This document shows, piece after piece, positions 37,430 through 45,717 of a stretch of DNA of 64,000 nt (positions are counted from its first letter, which is position 1; each line of letters opens with the position of its first letter). The stretch covers positions 62,001 to 126,000 of the forward strand of contig JAJPKQ010000004.1 in NCBI GenBank assembly GCA_021323635.1, in the 5' to 3' direction. The notes under the pieces were generated by a model. That model had not been told where the DNA came from and ran no database searches. It saw only the letters and a program-made list of their open reading frames with translations. Origin of the DNA: a bacterium (GTDB lineage Bacteria; Actinomycetota; Thermoleophilia; Solirubrobacterales; Solirubrobacteraceae). The translations under genes were made by a program, and so were the position numbers.

Positions 37430-38815
37430 TCAGCGCTGCGCAGGCGCGCTCAGTGCCCACCACGCAAGCGGCAGCTGCAGGCGCAGATCGGCGCCGTCGC
37501 CCTCAAGCCGCCCGCCGAGCAGCTCGATGTTGCCCGACAGGACAGCCAAGCGCTGCGCATCGGGCAGCGCCGGGGCGCCCTCGATGCGCATCTCCACCGC
37601 GCTGCGATCGGGCGTCAGCCCCACCGTGAGCGCCGTGGCGCCCGCTGCAGCTTCGAGCGCCTCCTGGGCGACACGGAAGATCGTCGTCTCGGTCTCGCTG
37701 CCCAGCTCGCCCAGCTCGCCAACGCTCACCGCAAGCGGATGCCCCGGTGCCGTCCCCAGCTGCTCGAGCGCCGGCCGCAGGCCGAGCGCCAGCGAGGCCG
37801 GGCGCAGGCTCGTCGCCAGCGCGCGCAGCGCGTGGATCGTCTCACCGATGTGCTCACGAATCCTCGCCAGGTTCTCAGAGCCGTGCTCGCCGGCGCGGTG
37901 GTCGCCCGCCAGCTCCTGCTCGAAGGAGGCGATCCCGAGCAGCACGGCTGCCAGCATCTGGCTGATGTCCTCGCGCAGCGCTGTTGCGATCTGTGCGCGT
38001 TCTGCCTCACGGCTTGCAACGAGCTCGTGCACGCGCTCGGCGCTGCTTGCAAGGCGGCTGCGCGCCTCGTGCAGCTCGCTGCTCAGATGCGTCCGCTCCG
38101 CCTCCTGCGCAGCGATGCGCGCGCCCTCCAGGCCGTTTGCCGCCTGCAGCGCAAGCAGCTCGAGCGCAAGCGCCGCTTCCGGTCCCGGCGCGCGCGCGAA
38201 GTGCGCTGAGATCAGGCCCACGCGCTCCCCGCGCAGCACGATCGGCGCGCTGATCGACCTGCCGGCGGCGATGCCGGAGGACTCGACACGGCCAAATAGC
38301 TCCACGCGCGCTCCACGCGCGCCGCTCAGCCGACTAGCAGCCCGCGCAAGCTCAGCCAGCGGCGGCCGATCGGGATCGACCCACTTGAGCGCCATGGCGC
38401 TCTCCAGGAGCCCCTGCTGAAGCCGATGCACCGCGCGCATGCGCTCGGCGAAGCGACCCGCGATGAGCCCGACCGCCGCAAATGCGACGCCGCGCGTGAG
38501 GAAGCCGAGCGGCCCGATCTCAACGGCGTGCACGGCAGCCGCGACCGCGATCAGGGCCAGCGCTGCGGCGGCCAGGCCGATCCCGGCGTAGATGCCCAGC
38601 TCCAGCGCCCCAAGGGCGATCGGCACCGTATAGAGCAGCCCGATCGTATCGTCGGTGTCGGTGCTGATGAAGCGCCACGCTGTGATCGCGGCAAAGGCAG
38701 CCAGGGCGCTGGCGACCACGACGCCCCGGCGCTCGAAGAGTCGGCGCGGAAGACCGTCGTCTGATTCGTCCATCCGTGGCACGCGCAACCGCGCGGGATC
38801 GCCCATAGCGATCAT
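37430..38815 (-). CDS. Degenerate sensor histidine kinase (pseudokinase-like)
   Basis: This 461-aa protein has the layout of a NarX/DegS-type sensor: four N-terminal TM helices (about 32-122), a GAF-like region (about 140-230), a coiled coil, a HisKA_3-like helix and an HATPase-like end. The H-box should read like 'RIARELHD', but here it is 'QIATALRED', with Arg 281 (codon CGC) where the phospho-accepting His belongs. The N-box Asn is replaced ('ALEAAAGATA') and no DxGxG loop is visible. A His at 249 ('ELHEAR') lies in the coiled coil and is unlikely to replace it. It is intact in length with no stops, so it may act as a sensor or phosphatase rather than a kinase. Its stop abuts that of phosphoketolase (TGATCA). 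Confidence 0.8.
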   Translation of the reverse strand: MIAMGDPARLRVPRMDESDDGLPRRLFERRGVVVASALAAFAAITAWRFISTDTDDTIGLLYTVPIALGALELGIYAGIGLAAAALALIAVAAAVHAVEIGPLGFLTRGVAFAAVGLIAGRFAERMRAVHRLQQGLLESAMALKWVDPDRPPLAELARAASRLSGARGARVELFGRVESSGIAAGRSISAPIVLRGERVGLISAHFARAPGPEAALALELLALQAANGLEGARIAAQEAERTHLSSELHEARSRLASSAERVHELVASREAERAQIATALREDISQMLAAVLLGIASFEQELAGDHRAGEHGSENLARIREHIGETIHALRALATSLRPASLALGLRPALEQLGTAPGHPLAVSVGELGELGSETETTIFRVAQEALEAAAGATALTVGLTPDRSAVEMRIEGAPALPDAQRLAVLSGNIELLGGRLEGDGADLRLQLPLAWWALSAPAQR

Positions 38816-38844
38816 TTAATCGCCCCGCGAGGTCAAGACTGTTC

Positions 38845-38866
38845 ACGACAGCTCCGCAGATGTCGT
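38845..38866. promoter_or_regulatory. Inverted repeat upstream of ackA and the degenerate kinase
   Basis: A 6-bp inverted repeat with a 10-bp spacer (ACGACA and TGTCGT) lies in the 124-bp gap between the divergent genes. It is a candidate regulator site, with no known consensus matched. Confidence 0.25.
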
Positions 38867-38867
38867 C

Positions 38868-38880
38868 CGTAGGAACTACG
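38868..38880. promoter_or_regulatory. Short palindrome upstream of ackA
   Basis: CGTAG-GAA-CTACG is a perfect 5-bp palindrome. A related sequence (CGTAGGCTATCG on the - strand) overlaps the regulator/phosphoketolase promoter at 35024-35035, so both might be sites for the NarL-type regulator. The similarity is partly explained by the shared TAGGCT hexamer. Confidence 0.25.
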
Positions 38881-38921
38881 TGCAAGGGGCAGAGCGCATG
38901 CGGCACGGAGTCAGGATGCAA

Positions 38922-38927
38922 TAGCCT
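38922..38927 (+). promoter_or_regulatory. Candidate -10 element (TAGCCT) for ackA
   Basis: The hexamer sits 12 nt before the ATG at 38940 (3 nt before an in-frame GTG) and its flank (ATAGCCT) matches that before phosphoketolase. Confidence 0.4.
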
Positions 38928-38939
38928 GCGGTGCCCGCC

Positions 38940-40094
38940 ATGCGCGTACTGGTCGCAAACGCAGGCTCCAGCTCGCTCAAGCTGGCGCTGCTCGACGGCC
39001 GGCGGACGCTCGCGAGCTGCACGCTTGCGCAGCCGCAGGCGCCCGTCGTCGATGGTTGCCTGCGACAGCGCGCCGCTGCGGCGGTGGCGGAGATGCTGAC
39101 CCACCAGCCCTCGCCCGAGGCGGTGGGCCATCGCATCGTGCACGGCGGCGGGCGCTTCAGCGAGGCGCTGCTGATCGATCAGAGCTCCCGGCGCAAGCTG
39201 GAGGCGTTGGTTGAGCTGGCGCCGCTGCATCTGCGCCCGGCGCTCGCGGTTGTGGACGCGCTCCGCGAGGCGCTACCGAGTCTGCCCGCGGTGGCCTGCT
39301 TTGACACCGCCTTTCACCGCACGCTGCCCGCGGCAGCAGCCACCTACGCGCTCCCGGAGGGCTGGCGCAAGCTCTACGGCGTTCGCCGCTTTGGCTTCCA
39401 CGGCCTCTCCCACGCCTGGGTTGCGCGCAGCGTGGCGCGGGAGCTGCGTCGCGATGGCGGGCCGGCGGCGCGCATCATCAGCGCCCATCTTGGGGCGGGC
39501 GCCTCGCTCTGCGCGATCGCGCGCGGGCGCTCGCTGGACACGACGATGGGCTTCACGCCGCTGGAGGGGCTCGTGATGGCAACCCGGCCGGGGTCGGTGG
39601 ATCCGGGCGCCATCACCTGGCTGGCGCGCAAGCTGCAGCGCACAGAAGGCCCGCGGCGTGCGCTTGAGACCCTGGAGGGCGCGCTCGAGCACCAATCGGG
39701 GCTGCAGGCGCTCGCCGGCAGCGCGGAGATGTCTACGATCCTCGAGCGCGCCGCCGGCGGCGAGGAGCGCGCGCAGCTTGCCCGCGACGTCTACATCCAC
39801 CGCCTCACCGGAGCGATCGCGCAGATGGCGGCCTCGCTCGGCGGCGTGGACGCGATCGCCTTCACCGGCGGGGTCGGCGAGAACGCGCCGGAGATCCGCG
39901 AGCTGGCGCTGCGGCCGCTCGCCTTCATCGGCGCCGCCCTTGACGAGCGCGCCAACCGGGCGCCGGCGGCCGCGGCTGTGCGCGAGATCGGCGCCCCCGG
40001 TGCCGCCGTGCGGATCTTCGTGGTGCGCGCCCGCGAGGATCTGGAGATCGCCCGGCAGGTGCGAGCGCTGCTTGGCGCCGGAAGACATGGGTAG
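38940..40094 (+). CDS. ackA: Acetate kinase
   Basis: This 384-aa cytosolic enzyme transfers the phosphoryl group between acetyl phosphate and ADP. It carries the family motifs NAGSSSLK, 'VGHRIVHGG', 'ACFDTAFH', 'GFHGLSH', 'HLGAGASLCAI', 'DTTMGFTPLEGLVMATRPGSVDPG' and 'FTGGVGENAPEIR'. The ATG at 38940 gives the usual 'MRVLVANAGSSSLK' beginning. With the phosphoketolase it completes conversion of sugar phosphate to acetate and ATP. No phosphotransacetylase is adjacent. An insertion-sequence relic begins within 20 bp of its stop. Confidence 0.96.
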   Translation: MRVLVANAGSSSLKLALLDGRRTLASCTLAQPQAPVVDGCLRQRAAAAVAEMLTHQPSPEAVGHRIVHGGGRFSEALLIDQSSRRKLEALVELAPLHLRPALAVVDALREALPSLPAVACFDTAFHRTLPAAAATYALPEGWRKLYGVRRFGFHGLSHAWVARSVARELRRDGGPAARIISAHLGAGASLCAIARGRSLDTTMGFTPLEGLVMATRPGSVDPGAITWLARKLQRTEGPRRALETLEGALEHQSGLQALAGSAEMSTILERAAGGEERAQLARDVYIHRLTGAIAQMAASLGGVDAIAFTGGVGENAPEIRELALRPLAFIGAALDERANRAPAAAAVREIGAPGAAVRIFVVRAREDLEIARQVRALLGAGRHG

Positions 40095-40109
40095 GCGCGA
40101 GTGCGCCGG

Positions 40110-40319
40110 CGCTGCGGCGCTTGCCCGCACCATCGCCGGGCAGAAGGCAGGCGTGCTCGCCGCGATCGAGCTTGGAATCTCGAACGGCAGGCTGGAGGGC
40201 GCAAGCGGCAAGATCCGGGTGCTCTCCGACCGCGCCCATGGTGTCGACCCCGCCAAGCCATCATCGCCAGGATCAACATCTGCTGCTCAGCCATCCAAAT
40301 CGCGCCCCTTCACCATTAA
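40110..40319 (+). pseudogene. Relic of an ISL3-family transposase C-terminus
   Basis: The sequence after ackA encodes 'AAIELGISNGRLEG' followed by 'KIRVLSDRAHG' in one frame and, after a +1 shift near 40260, 'AIIARINICCSAIQIAPLHH' to a TAA at 40317. This pattern (SNxRxEGLNxKxRLxxRRAxGFHSAxAxIAL) is the C-terminal end of ISL3-type DDE transposases. The rest of the transposase and any terminal repeats are missing, so this is a decayed fragment. Confidence 0.7.
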
Positions 40320-40481
40320 CTGTTGCCAAGACGGAGAGCAGCGCTGCAGCTCCTCGCGCCGCACCTCTGCATGATTGCGGGCAGGGCAGCGATACCCTGC
40401 CGCTCCCTAGGACACCCCTGAATTCGTACGTGCACCGGCGCCGAGCATTGGCGCCCGTGTTGAGCTTCGGAAGCCCCGCCG

Positions 40482-41102
40482 CTACCCCACGCGTCGGGTG
40501 ACCTGTGCACCAGCTGCATCCTTTAGGGTGACGGTGCTGGGCCTCCCCGCCGTGACCTCATATACGTTGTTTGCAACCGGCACCTCCTCGCGAGCACCGT
40601 CAGCGTTGGTCACAGTAACCGACGTGTTGCCATTCGGAGCAAGGCCAACCACGATCGGGGAACCGCCGGCCGCGGCGGTGGCGGTAAGGGCAAGACCGCG
40701 TTCTTCGGCCTCAGTGATCGTGCCACACACTGCACTCGGGAGGTCAAGCCGTCCGCTGGCTCCGACGACAAGGCAGACACCTTCGGAGCCGGGAACGACC
40801 CACGCCGGATAGCTGCCTCCGGCGAATCTTGCAGCAGATGCGATTGTACCGCGTGACGCCGAGACGCTCACGGCTTCGGAGGTCGCCGCTGGCAGCGGGG
40901 GCGCGTCCGCGGTGGCAGACGCACCAAGCACATTGAAGATCTGGCCGAGACGCGGAGATATCGCGCGCTCAGGAGACGTGGGCGTAGCTTCACCGGAGCG
41001 ACCCGAAGACGCCCCGGCTGTCGTGACCGCAAAGGCGGTTGCGCCAACAACGATGAGCGCCGAGACAACAGCCAAGCTGCGACGTCGCAATTGCTCAAGC
41101 AT
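40482..41102 (-). CDS. Secreted protein of unknown function
   Basis: The 206-aa product has a short basic start, a hydrophobic segment (about 9-30) ending in 'TTAGASS', and a mature part with Ala, Gly and Ser-rich strands, two Cys ('GVCLVVG' and 'SAVCGTI') and no known motif. The ATG at 41102 has AGAGG 5 nt upstream. Base composition is lower in GC than the surroundings, and a transposase relic lies 160 bp away, so transfer is likely. It is not recognised. The nearest gene on the other side is more than 500 bp away. Confidence 0.6.
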   Translation of the reverse strand: MLEQLRRRSLAVVSALIVVGATAFAVTTAGASSGRSGEATPTSPERAISPRLGQIFNVLGASATADAPPLPAATSEAVSVSASRGTIASAARFAGGSYPAWVVPGSEGVCLVVGASGRLDLPSAVCGTITEAEERGLALTATAAAGGSPIVVGLAPNGNTSVTVTNADGAREEVPVANNVYEVTAGRPSTVTLKDAAGAQVTRRVG

Positions 41103-41667
41103 TGTGACCTCTGAGGGGTGCGGATGGCTGGGCTGGATTGCGGAATGGCATCAGCTATCTCGCTCCGCGGCTTTGACCCGATGTGAGATCTTGCCGGCGT
41201 TGGGTGACAAGGTTGGGCATGACGCGGCCGACGCTGCGCTCTGCGTGTATGCCCCTGCACAATAGCTTGCCGGCACTCAGCTAGCTTGCCGCGCAGTCCT
41301 GCTTCTGTAAGGCATCAGGCAACAGGGCTGTCCGCGCAGAAGGCCTGAGATGCCTCGACTTCGCCGGCGCTCAGATCCATGTATTCCTATGTGCCACGTT
41401 GTCGTGAGCGCGGCTGTCATGATTTGAAGTCGAGCCCAGTGGTGTAGCCGTGCTCACCGCGTAGCACCGCCGCGACCGGCCTGGAGCGCCACCACCTCCT
41501 CGGCCCCGCCGCAAGCGTGCGCCGTCGCACCCCGCTCCTCGGCCGGCTGCCTCCGCCGGCCCGGTGCCGTCACGCTTTCACCTCAAGAGAGACCTCGACG
41601 TTCACATCACCGACATGCAGCTCACCCGCCGGCGCAAGCTGGCCGAGATCGGCGCACGCGGCGGCGC
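41103..41667. other. Gene-poor stretch with possible coding remnants
   Basis: No intact gene was found. On the - strand, a short frame near 41570-41660 reads 'GELHVGDVNVEVSLEVKA' before a stop and could be the end of a broken gene (possibly YceI-like, weak). Another near 41425-41470 reads 'RGEHGYTTGLDFKS' before a stop. TAGCTTGCCG occurs twice near 41264 and 41282. The left part is lower in GC, as expected for a decayed insertion. Confidence 0.35.
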
Positions 41668-42819
41668 TCAGCCCTCCAGTGCCAGCGCCGACTCGGCCAA
41701 CTCGGCACGCGGCGGCTCGGATGCAAGCGCCGCAGGGGTCTCCGAGCGCCGGCGCGGTCTCCAGACTCGGATGTACTGCGCAGCGAGGTATGAGCCGATC
41801 ACGATCACCAGCGCGATCCCCTGACCGATGAAGGTCTGCCAGTTGGGGTACAGCGAGAACCACGTTCCCATCCAGCCGGGGATGTGCAGCCCTGCAACAG
41901 GCGTCGTCGCGACCCAGCCGGCAAGCTGCATCTCGTAGACCTCCTCGCCGACCGAGACCAGCAGCACGAACAGCAGCATCAGCCCGGTGATGATCAGCAG
42001 CCGCCTGTAGGGGAGGCGCTGGTGCAGCATGAAGGTGAGCGTCCCCGCCGCCGCGGTGAAGAGCAGCCCGATCACCACGCCCTCGGCGACGACCGAGGAG
42101 CCGTAGAGCTCGCGCAGGTTCTGCAGGAAGATCACAACCTCGAAGCTCTCGCGGTAGACGGAGGTGAAGCCCAGCAGCAGGAAGCCCGCCAGCAGTCGCC
42201 GCCTGTTGGCGTTCGCCCCGCCGGACAGCAGCGAGCGCCGACGCCGGTGGTGATGGGAGATCCAGCCGGTCCAGTAGACCCTGTGGAAGAACCAGTTCAT
42301 CACCGCCAGCAGCACGATCAGCGAAGGCAGGCCTGTCGCCGCCTGGACCTGCAGCTCCGAGGCGTGGAAGCGCCCGATCAGCCACACCACGAAGAACCAG
42401 GTGGCCACGCCCGCCCCCAGCGCAAGGCCGCCGCCGGCGGCCACCGGGCGCCGGTAGATGCGGTTGGCGCCCAGGAAGGAGGCGGTGACCGCGGCCAGCA
42501 CCAGGATCGTCTCGAGGCCCTCGCGGAAGACGAGGATCGCCGAGTCGATCACCACCACCGTGTGGCTCAGCCGATGGCCGGGCGGCAGCGCGGTCGGTTC
42601 AGGGACCCCGCCCTTGGAGTGCCAGCCCAGCACGACCGCCGTAACCGCCACCGCAAGCACGACCAGCACCCAGACGTAGGTTGCGATGCGCTCGTTGCGC
42701 GCCGGACGCCGCCCGGGCGCGCGCTCCTGCACGCTGCCCGCCGACCGCGAGACTCGCGCCGGCTGCGCAGGTCGCCCTCGTTGCCCCGCTTGCGTTGCTC
42801 TCGGCGTTCCCTTAGGCAT
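41668..42819 (-). CDS. FTR1-family iron permease (EfeU-like)
   Basis: This 383-aa membrane protein has about seven TM helices after a basic 45-residue N-terminus. Two iron-translocation motifs of the REXXE type are present: REGLE in 'ILVFREGLETILVLAA' and RESFE in 'SVYRESFEVVIFL'. A His-rich loop ('SHHHRRRR') lies between them. It should import iron across the cytoplasmic membrane. No EfeO or EfeB gene is adjacent, which is unusual for EfeUOB systems. A candidate palindromic operator lies upstream, and a divergent flavin oxidoreductase starts 140 bp away. Confidence 0.9.
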   Translation of the reverse strand: MPKGTPRATQAGQRGRPAQPARVSRSAGSVQERAPGRRPARNERIATYVWVLVVLAVAVTAVVLGWHSKGGVPEPTALPPGHRLSHTVVVIDSAILVFREGLETILVLAAVTASFLGANRIYRRPVAAGGGLALGAGVATWFFVVWLIGRFHASELQVQAATGLPSLIVLLAVMNWFFHRVYWTGWISHHHRRRRSLLSGGANANRRRLLAGFLLLGFTSVYRESFEVVIFLQNLRELYGSSVVAEGVVIGLLFTAAAGTLTFMLHQRLPYRRLLIITGLMLLFVLLVSVGEEVYEMQLAGWVATTPVAGLHIPGWMGTWFSLYPNWQTFIGQGIALVIVIGSYLAAQYIRVWRPRRRSETPAALASEPPRAELAESALALEG

Positions 42820-42868
42820 ACCGAACTTCTACCACAGCGGTCGGGATTGATGTCGTGCCGGCCGTGCT

Positions 42869-42885
42869 CCCGTACTAATTACGGG
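42869..42885. promoter_or_regulatory. Palindrome between the iron permease and the flavin oxidoreductase
   Basis: A 6-bp inverted repeat with a 5-bp AT-rich centre (CCCGTA-CTAAT-TACGGG) lies in the middle of the 140-bp divergent gap. It could be an operator for both genes. It does not match the IdeR/DtxR or Fur consensus. Confidence 0.35.
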
Positions 42886-42918
42886 CGCGCGCGTCACTCG
42901 ACGCTTTAGGGTGGGTGC

Positions 42919-42924
42919 TATGTT
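42919..42924 (+). promoter_or_regulatory. Candidate extended -10 (TGCTATGTT) for the flavin oxidoreductase
   Basis: TATGTT preceded by TG suits an extended -10 box. The transcript would carry a leader of about 29 nt with an AAGG before the ATG at 42960. Confidence 0.3.
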
Positions 42925-42959
42925 CAGCAGCGTCAGCGACCGGGGGAGCGAAGGCAAGC

Positions 42960-44120
42960 ATGAATGACCGCGACGAGAGCAATGGTGGGGATCGCAGGCG
43001 CACGCTGATTGCGGGCGGCGGCGTGGCGGCGGCGGAGGCTGCGCTCGCCCTCGATGACCTCGCGGGCGACCGGGTGGCGATCAGCCTGATCGCGCCCAAC
43101 GAGCACTTCGTCTACCGGCCGCTTGCCGTGCGCGAGCCCTTCGGATACCGGCCCGCCGCGCGCTTTCCGCTTGCCGAGCTGGCTGCCGCCGCACACGCTC
43201 GGCTGGTGCCCGCGACGCTCGCCGGCGTCGATCCCCAGCGGGGCGTCGCCTACACCGGCGATGGTGCGCAGCTGCCCTACGACGACCTGCTGATCGCGGT
43301 CGGCGCCGCCGCACGGCCACGCTACGAGCATGCGCTCACGATCGACGACCGCCGCCTGGACGAGATCCTGCACGGGCTGATCCAGGACGTCGAAGAGGGC
43401 TATGTCAAGCGGATTGCGTTCCTGGCAGCCGGCCAGGCCGCCTGGCCGCTGCCGCTCTATGAGCTTGCGCTGCTGACCGCCGGGCGCGCATTCGACGCCG
43501 ACGTGAAGGTCGAGTTCACGCTCGTCACGCCTGAGGATGCGCCGCTGGCGATCTTCGGCAGCGAGGTGAGCGCTCGCCTCGGCGAGATCCTCGACGCCGC
43601 CGGGATCTCGGTGATCACCTCGGCATGGGCCGAGGTTCCCCACCAGGGCGAGATCCGCGTCAGCCCGGGGGGCACGACGCTGCGCGTGGATCGGATCGTC
43701 GCGCTGCCGGAGCTCTTCGGCCCGCCCCTGGCGGGGGTGCCGCGCGCCGAACACGGCTTCCTTCGCACCGATCAGCACGGCAGGCTGATCGACAACCAGC
43801 ATCTCTTTGCGGCGGGAGACGTCACCGAGCTGCCGATCAAGCACGGCGGCCTGGCCGCCCAGCAGGCCGATGCCGCAGCCGAAGCGATTGCGGCGGAGGC
43901 TGGAGCGCCGCTAGAGCCGCGACCGTTCACGCCGCTGATCGAGGCGATCCTCCTGACCGACTCAGCGCCGCTGTTCATCTCCGCCCACATCAGCGGCGGC
44001 CACGGGTTCAGCGGGCGGATCAGCGAACAGCCGCCCGTGCGCGAGCCGATGAAGATCGCCGCCCGCTATCTGAGCCCCTATCTGCGCCAGCACGCCGCAG
44101 ATATGGAGGAGCGACCCTAG
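42960..44120 (+). CDS. NAD(P)/FAD-dependent oxidoreductase, sulfide:quinone-reductase-like
   Basis: This 386-aa flavoprotein has an N-terminal FAD-binding fold ('LIAGGGVAAAEAALAL'), 'NEHFVYRPLAVREPF', and a C-terminal FAD motif 'LFAAGDVTELPIKHGGLAAQQAD'. These features match pyridine-nucleotide disulfide oxidoreductases of the sulfide:quinone reductase/NDH-2 type. The redox Cys pairs of sulfide reductases are not evident (the protein is nearly Cys-free), so sulfide is not a safe substrate. The ATG at 42960 has AAGG 6 nt upstream. Its stop overlaps that of the convergent sensor kinase in a CTAG. Confidence 0.82.
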   Translation: MNDRDESNGGDRRRTLIAGGGVAAAEAALALDDLAGDRVAISLIAPNEHFVYRPLAVREPFGYRPAARFPLAELAAAAHARLVPATLAGVDPQRGVAYTGDGAQLPYDDLLIAVGAAARPRYEHALTIDDRRLDEILHGLIQDVEEGYVKRIAFLAAGQAAWPLPLYELALLTAGRAFDADVKVEFTLVTPEDAPLAIFGSEVSARLGEILDAAGISVITSAWAEVPHQGEIRVSPGGTTLRVDRIVALPELFGPPLAGVPRAEHGFLRTDQHGRLIDNQHLFAAGDVTELPIKHGGLAAQQADAAAEAIAAEAGAPLEPRPFTPLIEAILLTDSAPLFISAHISGGHGFSGRISEQPPVREPMKIAARYLSPYLRQHAADMEERP

Positions 44121-45709
44121 GCGACCTCAGAGAGCCGCTGCCGATCCGGCGCCTCCCGCTGGGCGCTGAAGCAGGGCAGCTCAAGCACGATCCGCGCCCC
44201 GCCGGCCGGGCTGGCCGCCGCGCGCACTCCTCCGCCATGGGCACGCGCGATCGCGCGCACTATCGCCAGACCGAGCCCGGCGCCGCCGGCGCGTCGCCCG
44301 CGCGCGCTGTCGGTGCGGTGGAAGCGGTCGAATATGCGCTCGCGCTCTGACTCCGGGATGCCGGGCCCGTCATCGTCGACTGTGAAACACACGCGGCCGT
44401 CCGCGGCGGCCACGCTCAACCGCACCAGACCCTCGCCCTCGGCGGTGTGCTCGATCGCATTGCTGATCAGGTTGCGCAGCGCCTGCGCGAGCCGATCGGG
44501 ATCGGCCTCCAGGATGCCGGCGGGAACGCTCGCCAGCTCAAAGCGGCGGTGCGCGGTTGCGGTGATCCCCTCCCAGATGTCCAGCACAAAGCGCTCGAGG
44601 TCGAGCTCCTGACGGCGCAGCAGCTCCCTGCGTTCGCTCTTGGCAAGCGCCAGCAGATCGTCGATCAGCCGGCGGATGCGCCCGATCTCCGCCTCCATCA
44701 GCGCGCCCACGCGCGCCAGCTCTCGAGCCGAGGGCTCGCCCTGGGAGAGCAGCAGCTCAAGCTGCCCCTGCAGCACGGTCAGCGGCGTGCGCAGCTCGTG
44801 CGATGCGTCGGCGACGAACGTGCGCTGACGGGAGAAGGCATCGGTCAGCCGATCGAGCATGTGGTTGAACGCGTCGCCGAGCACGCGAACCTCCTGCGCG
44901 GGGTTTGCGGCTGGCGCGATGCGTGGCGCGAGGTCGCCGGCATCCACGCGCATCGCCACACGCGCCATCCGACGCAACGGCAAAGAGAAGCGGCTGCCGA
45001 GCAGATAGGCGGCAAGCAGCGAGGCCACGAGCACGATCACGCCGGCGAGGATGAAGGCACGCGCAACGCCCGCCTGCGCGCTTGCTACGGGCGCGAGCGA
45101 CTCGCCAACCCCGATCGTCACGATCACCGGCCGCAGCGGCGGCCGGTCGCTGTCGACGTCGTCGCCTCGAACGGGAGCGCTCAGCGGCACGGCGAAGCGC
45201 TCACGCACCAGCCGCAGCTCGCCGATGTCTGCCACCGCGATCGTTGCGAAGCCTGACCGCTCTGCAAGCAGCCGCCGCGCTGCGGCGTCCTCGCGCAGCT
45301 GAGCCGATTTGCTCTCGCCGCGGTCGACGCTCGAGGCGGTGTTGAGCAGCTCGGGCTGATTGGTCGTGGGAGCGCTGCGCCCGACGATGGCGAAGAGCAG
45401 CGTCGAGCTGGCACGGAAGGGCTGGTCGTTGACGTAAGCGCCGGCCACCGCCCGCAGGGCCCGCGCGGAGGTTGAGTGTGCGCCCTGCAGCATCCGCTCG
45501 AATGCGCTTGCATCGGCGCCGATCTCACGTTCGATCTGCGCCCGGACGGCTGTGCCCGTGCCGCGATAGACGGCAAGAAAAGTGATGGCGAAGGAGAGCG
45601 CGACGAGTGCCGCCACGGAGGCCACCAGCCGAAAGCGCAGCGTCCGCGGCCAGACCCACTCCCGCAGGGCGCGCCGACTGCGCGGCGGCGTATAGCGTCT
45701 GCGGCGCAC
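44117..45709 (-). CDS. Sensor histidine kinase with HAMP domain
   Basis: This 530-aa membrane kinase has TM1 (about 27-48), an extracytoplasmic sensor domain of about 170 residues, TM2 near 225, a HAMP domain, the H-box 'FVADASHELRTPLTVLQG' with the phospho-accepting His, N-box 'NLISNAIEH', G1 'DDDGPGIP', F-box 'IFDRFHR' and G2 'GAGLGLAIV'. All catalytic motifs are intact. It lies 8 bp downstream of its OmpR-type regulator, in the same operon. The pair is divergent from the ApbE/ferric-reductase operon, which is the likely target. Confidence 0.93.
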   Translation of the reverse strand: MRRRRYTPPRSRRALREWVWPRTLRFRLVASVAALVALSFAITFLAVYRGTGTAVRAQIEREIGADASAFERMLQGAHSTSARALRAVAGAYVNDQPFRASSTLLFAIVGRSAPTTNQPELLNTASSVDRGESKSAQLREDAAARRLLAERSGFATIAVADIGELRLVRERFAVPLSAPVRGDDVDSDRPPLRPVIVTIGVGESLAPVASAQAGVARAFILAGVIVLVASLLAAYLLGSRFSLPLRRMARVAMRVDAGDLAPRIAPAANPAQEVRVLGDAFNHMLDRLTDAFSRQRTFVADASHELRTPLTVLQGQLELLLSQGEPSARELARVGALMEAEIGRIRRLIDDLLALAKSERRELLRRQELDLERFVLDIWEGITATAHRRFELASVPAGILEADPDRLAQALRNLISNAIEHTAEGEGLVRLSVAAADGRVCFTVDDDGPGIPESERERIFDRFHRTDSARGRRAGGAGLGLAIVRAIARAHGGGVRAAASPAGGARIVLELPCFSAQREAPDRQRLSEVA

Positions 45710-45717
45710 CGTGCGCC

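Noticed and set aside
37430-38815. His 249 (ELHEAR) as the phospho-accepting residue of the kinase-like protein
   Set aside because: It lies in the coiled coil, about 30 residues before the helix whose spacing to the rest of the domain matches HisKA_3.
41425-41470. C-terminal fragment 'RGEHGYTTGLDFKS' as a real gene
   Set aside because: It is too short and has no upstream frame with a start; kept only as a possible remnant.
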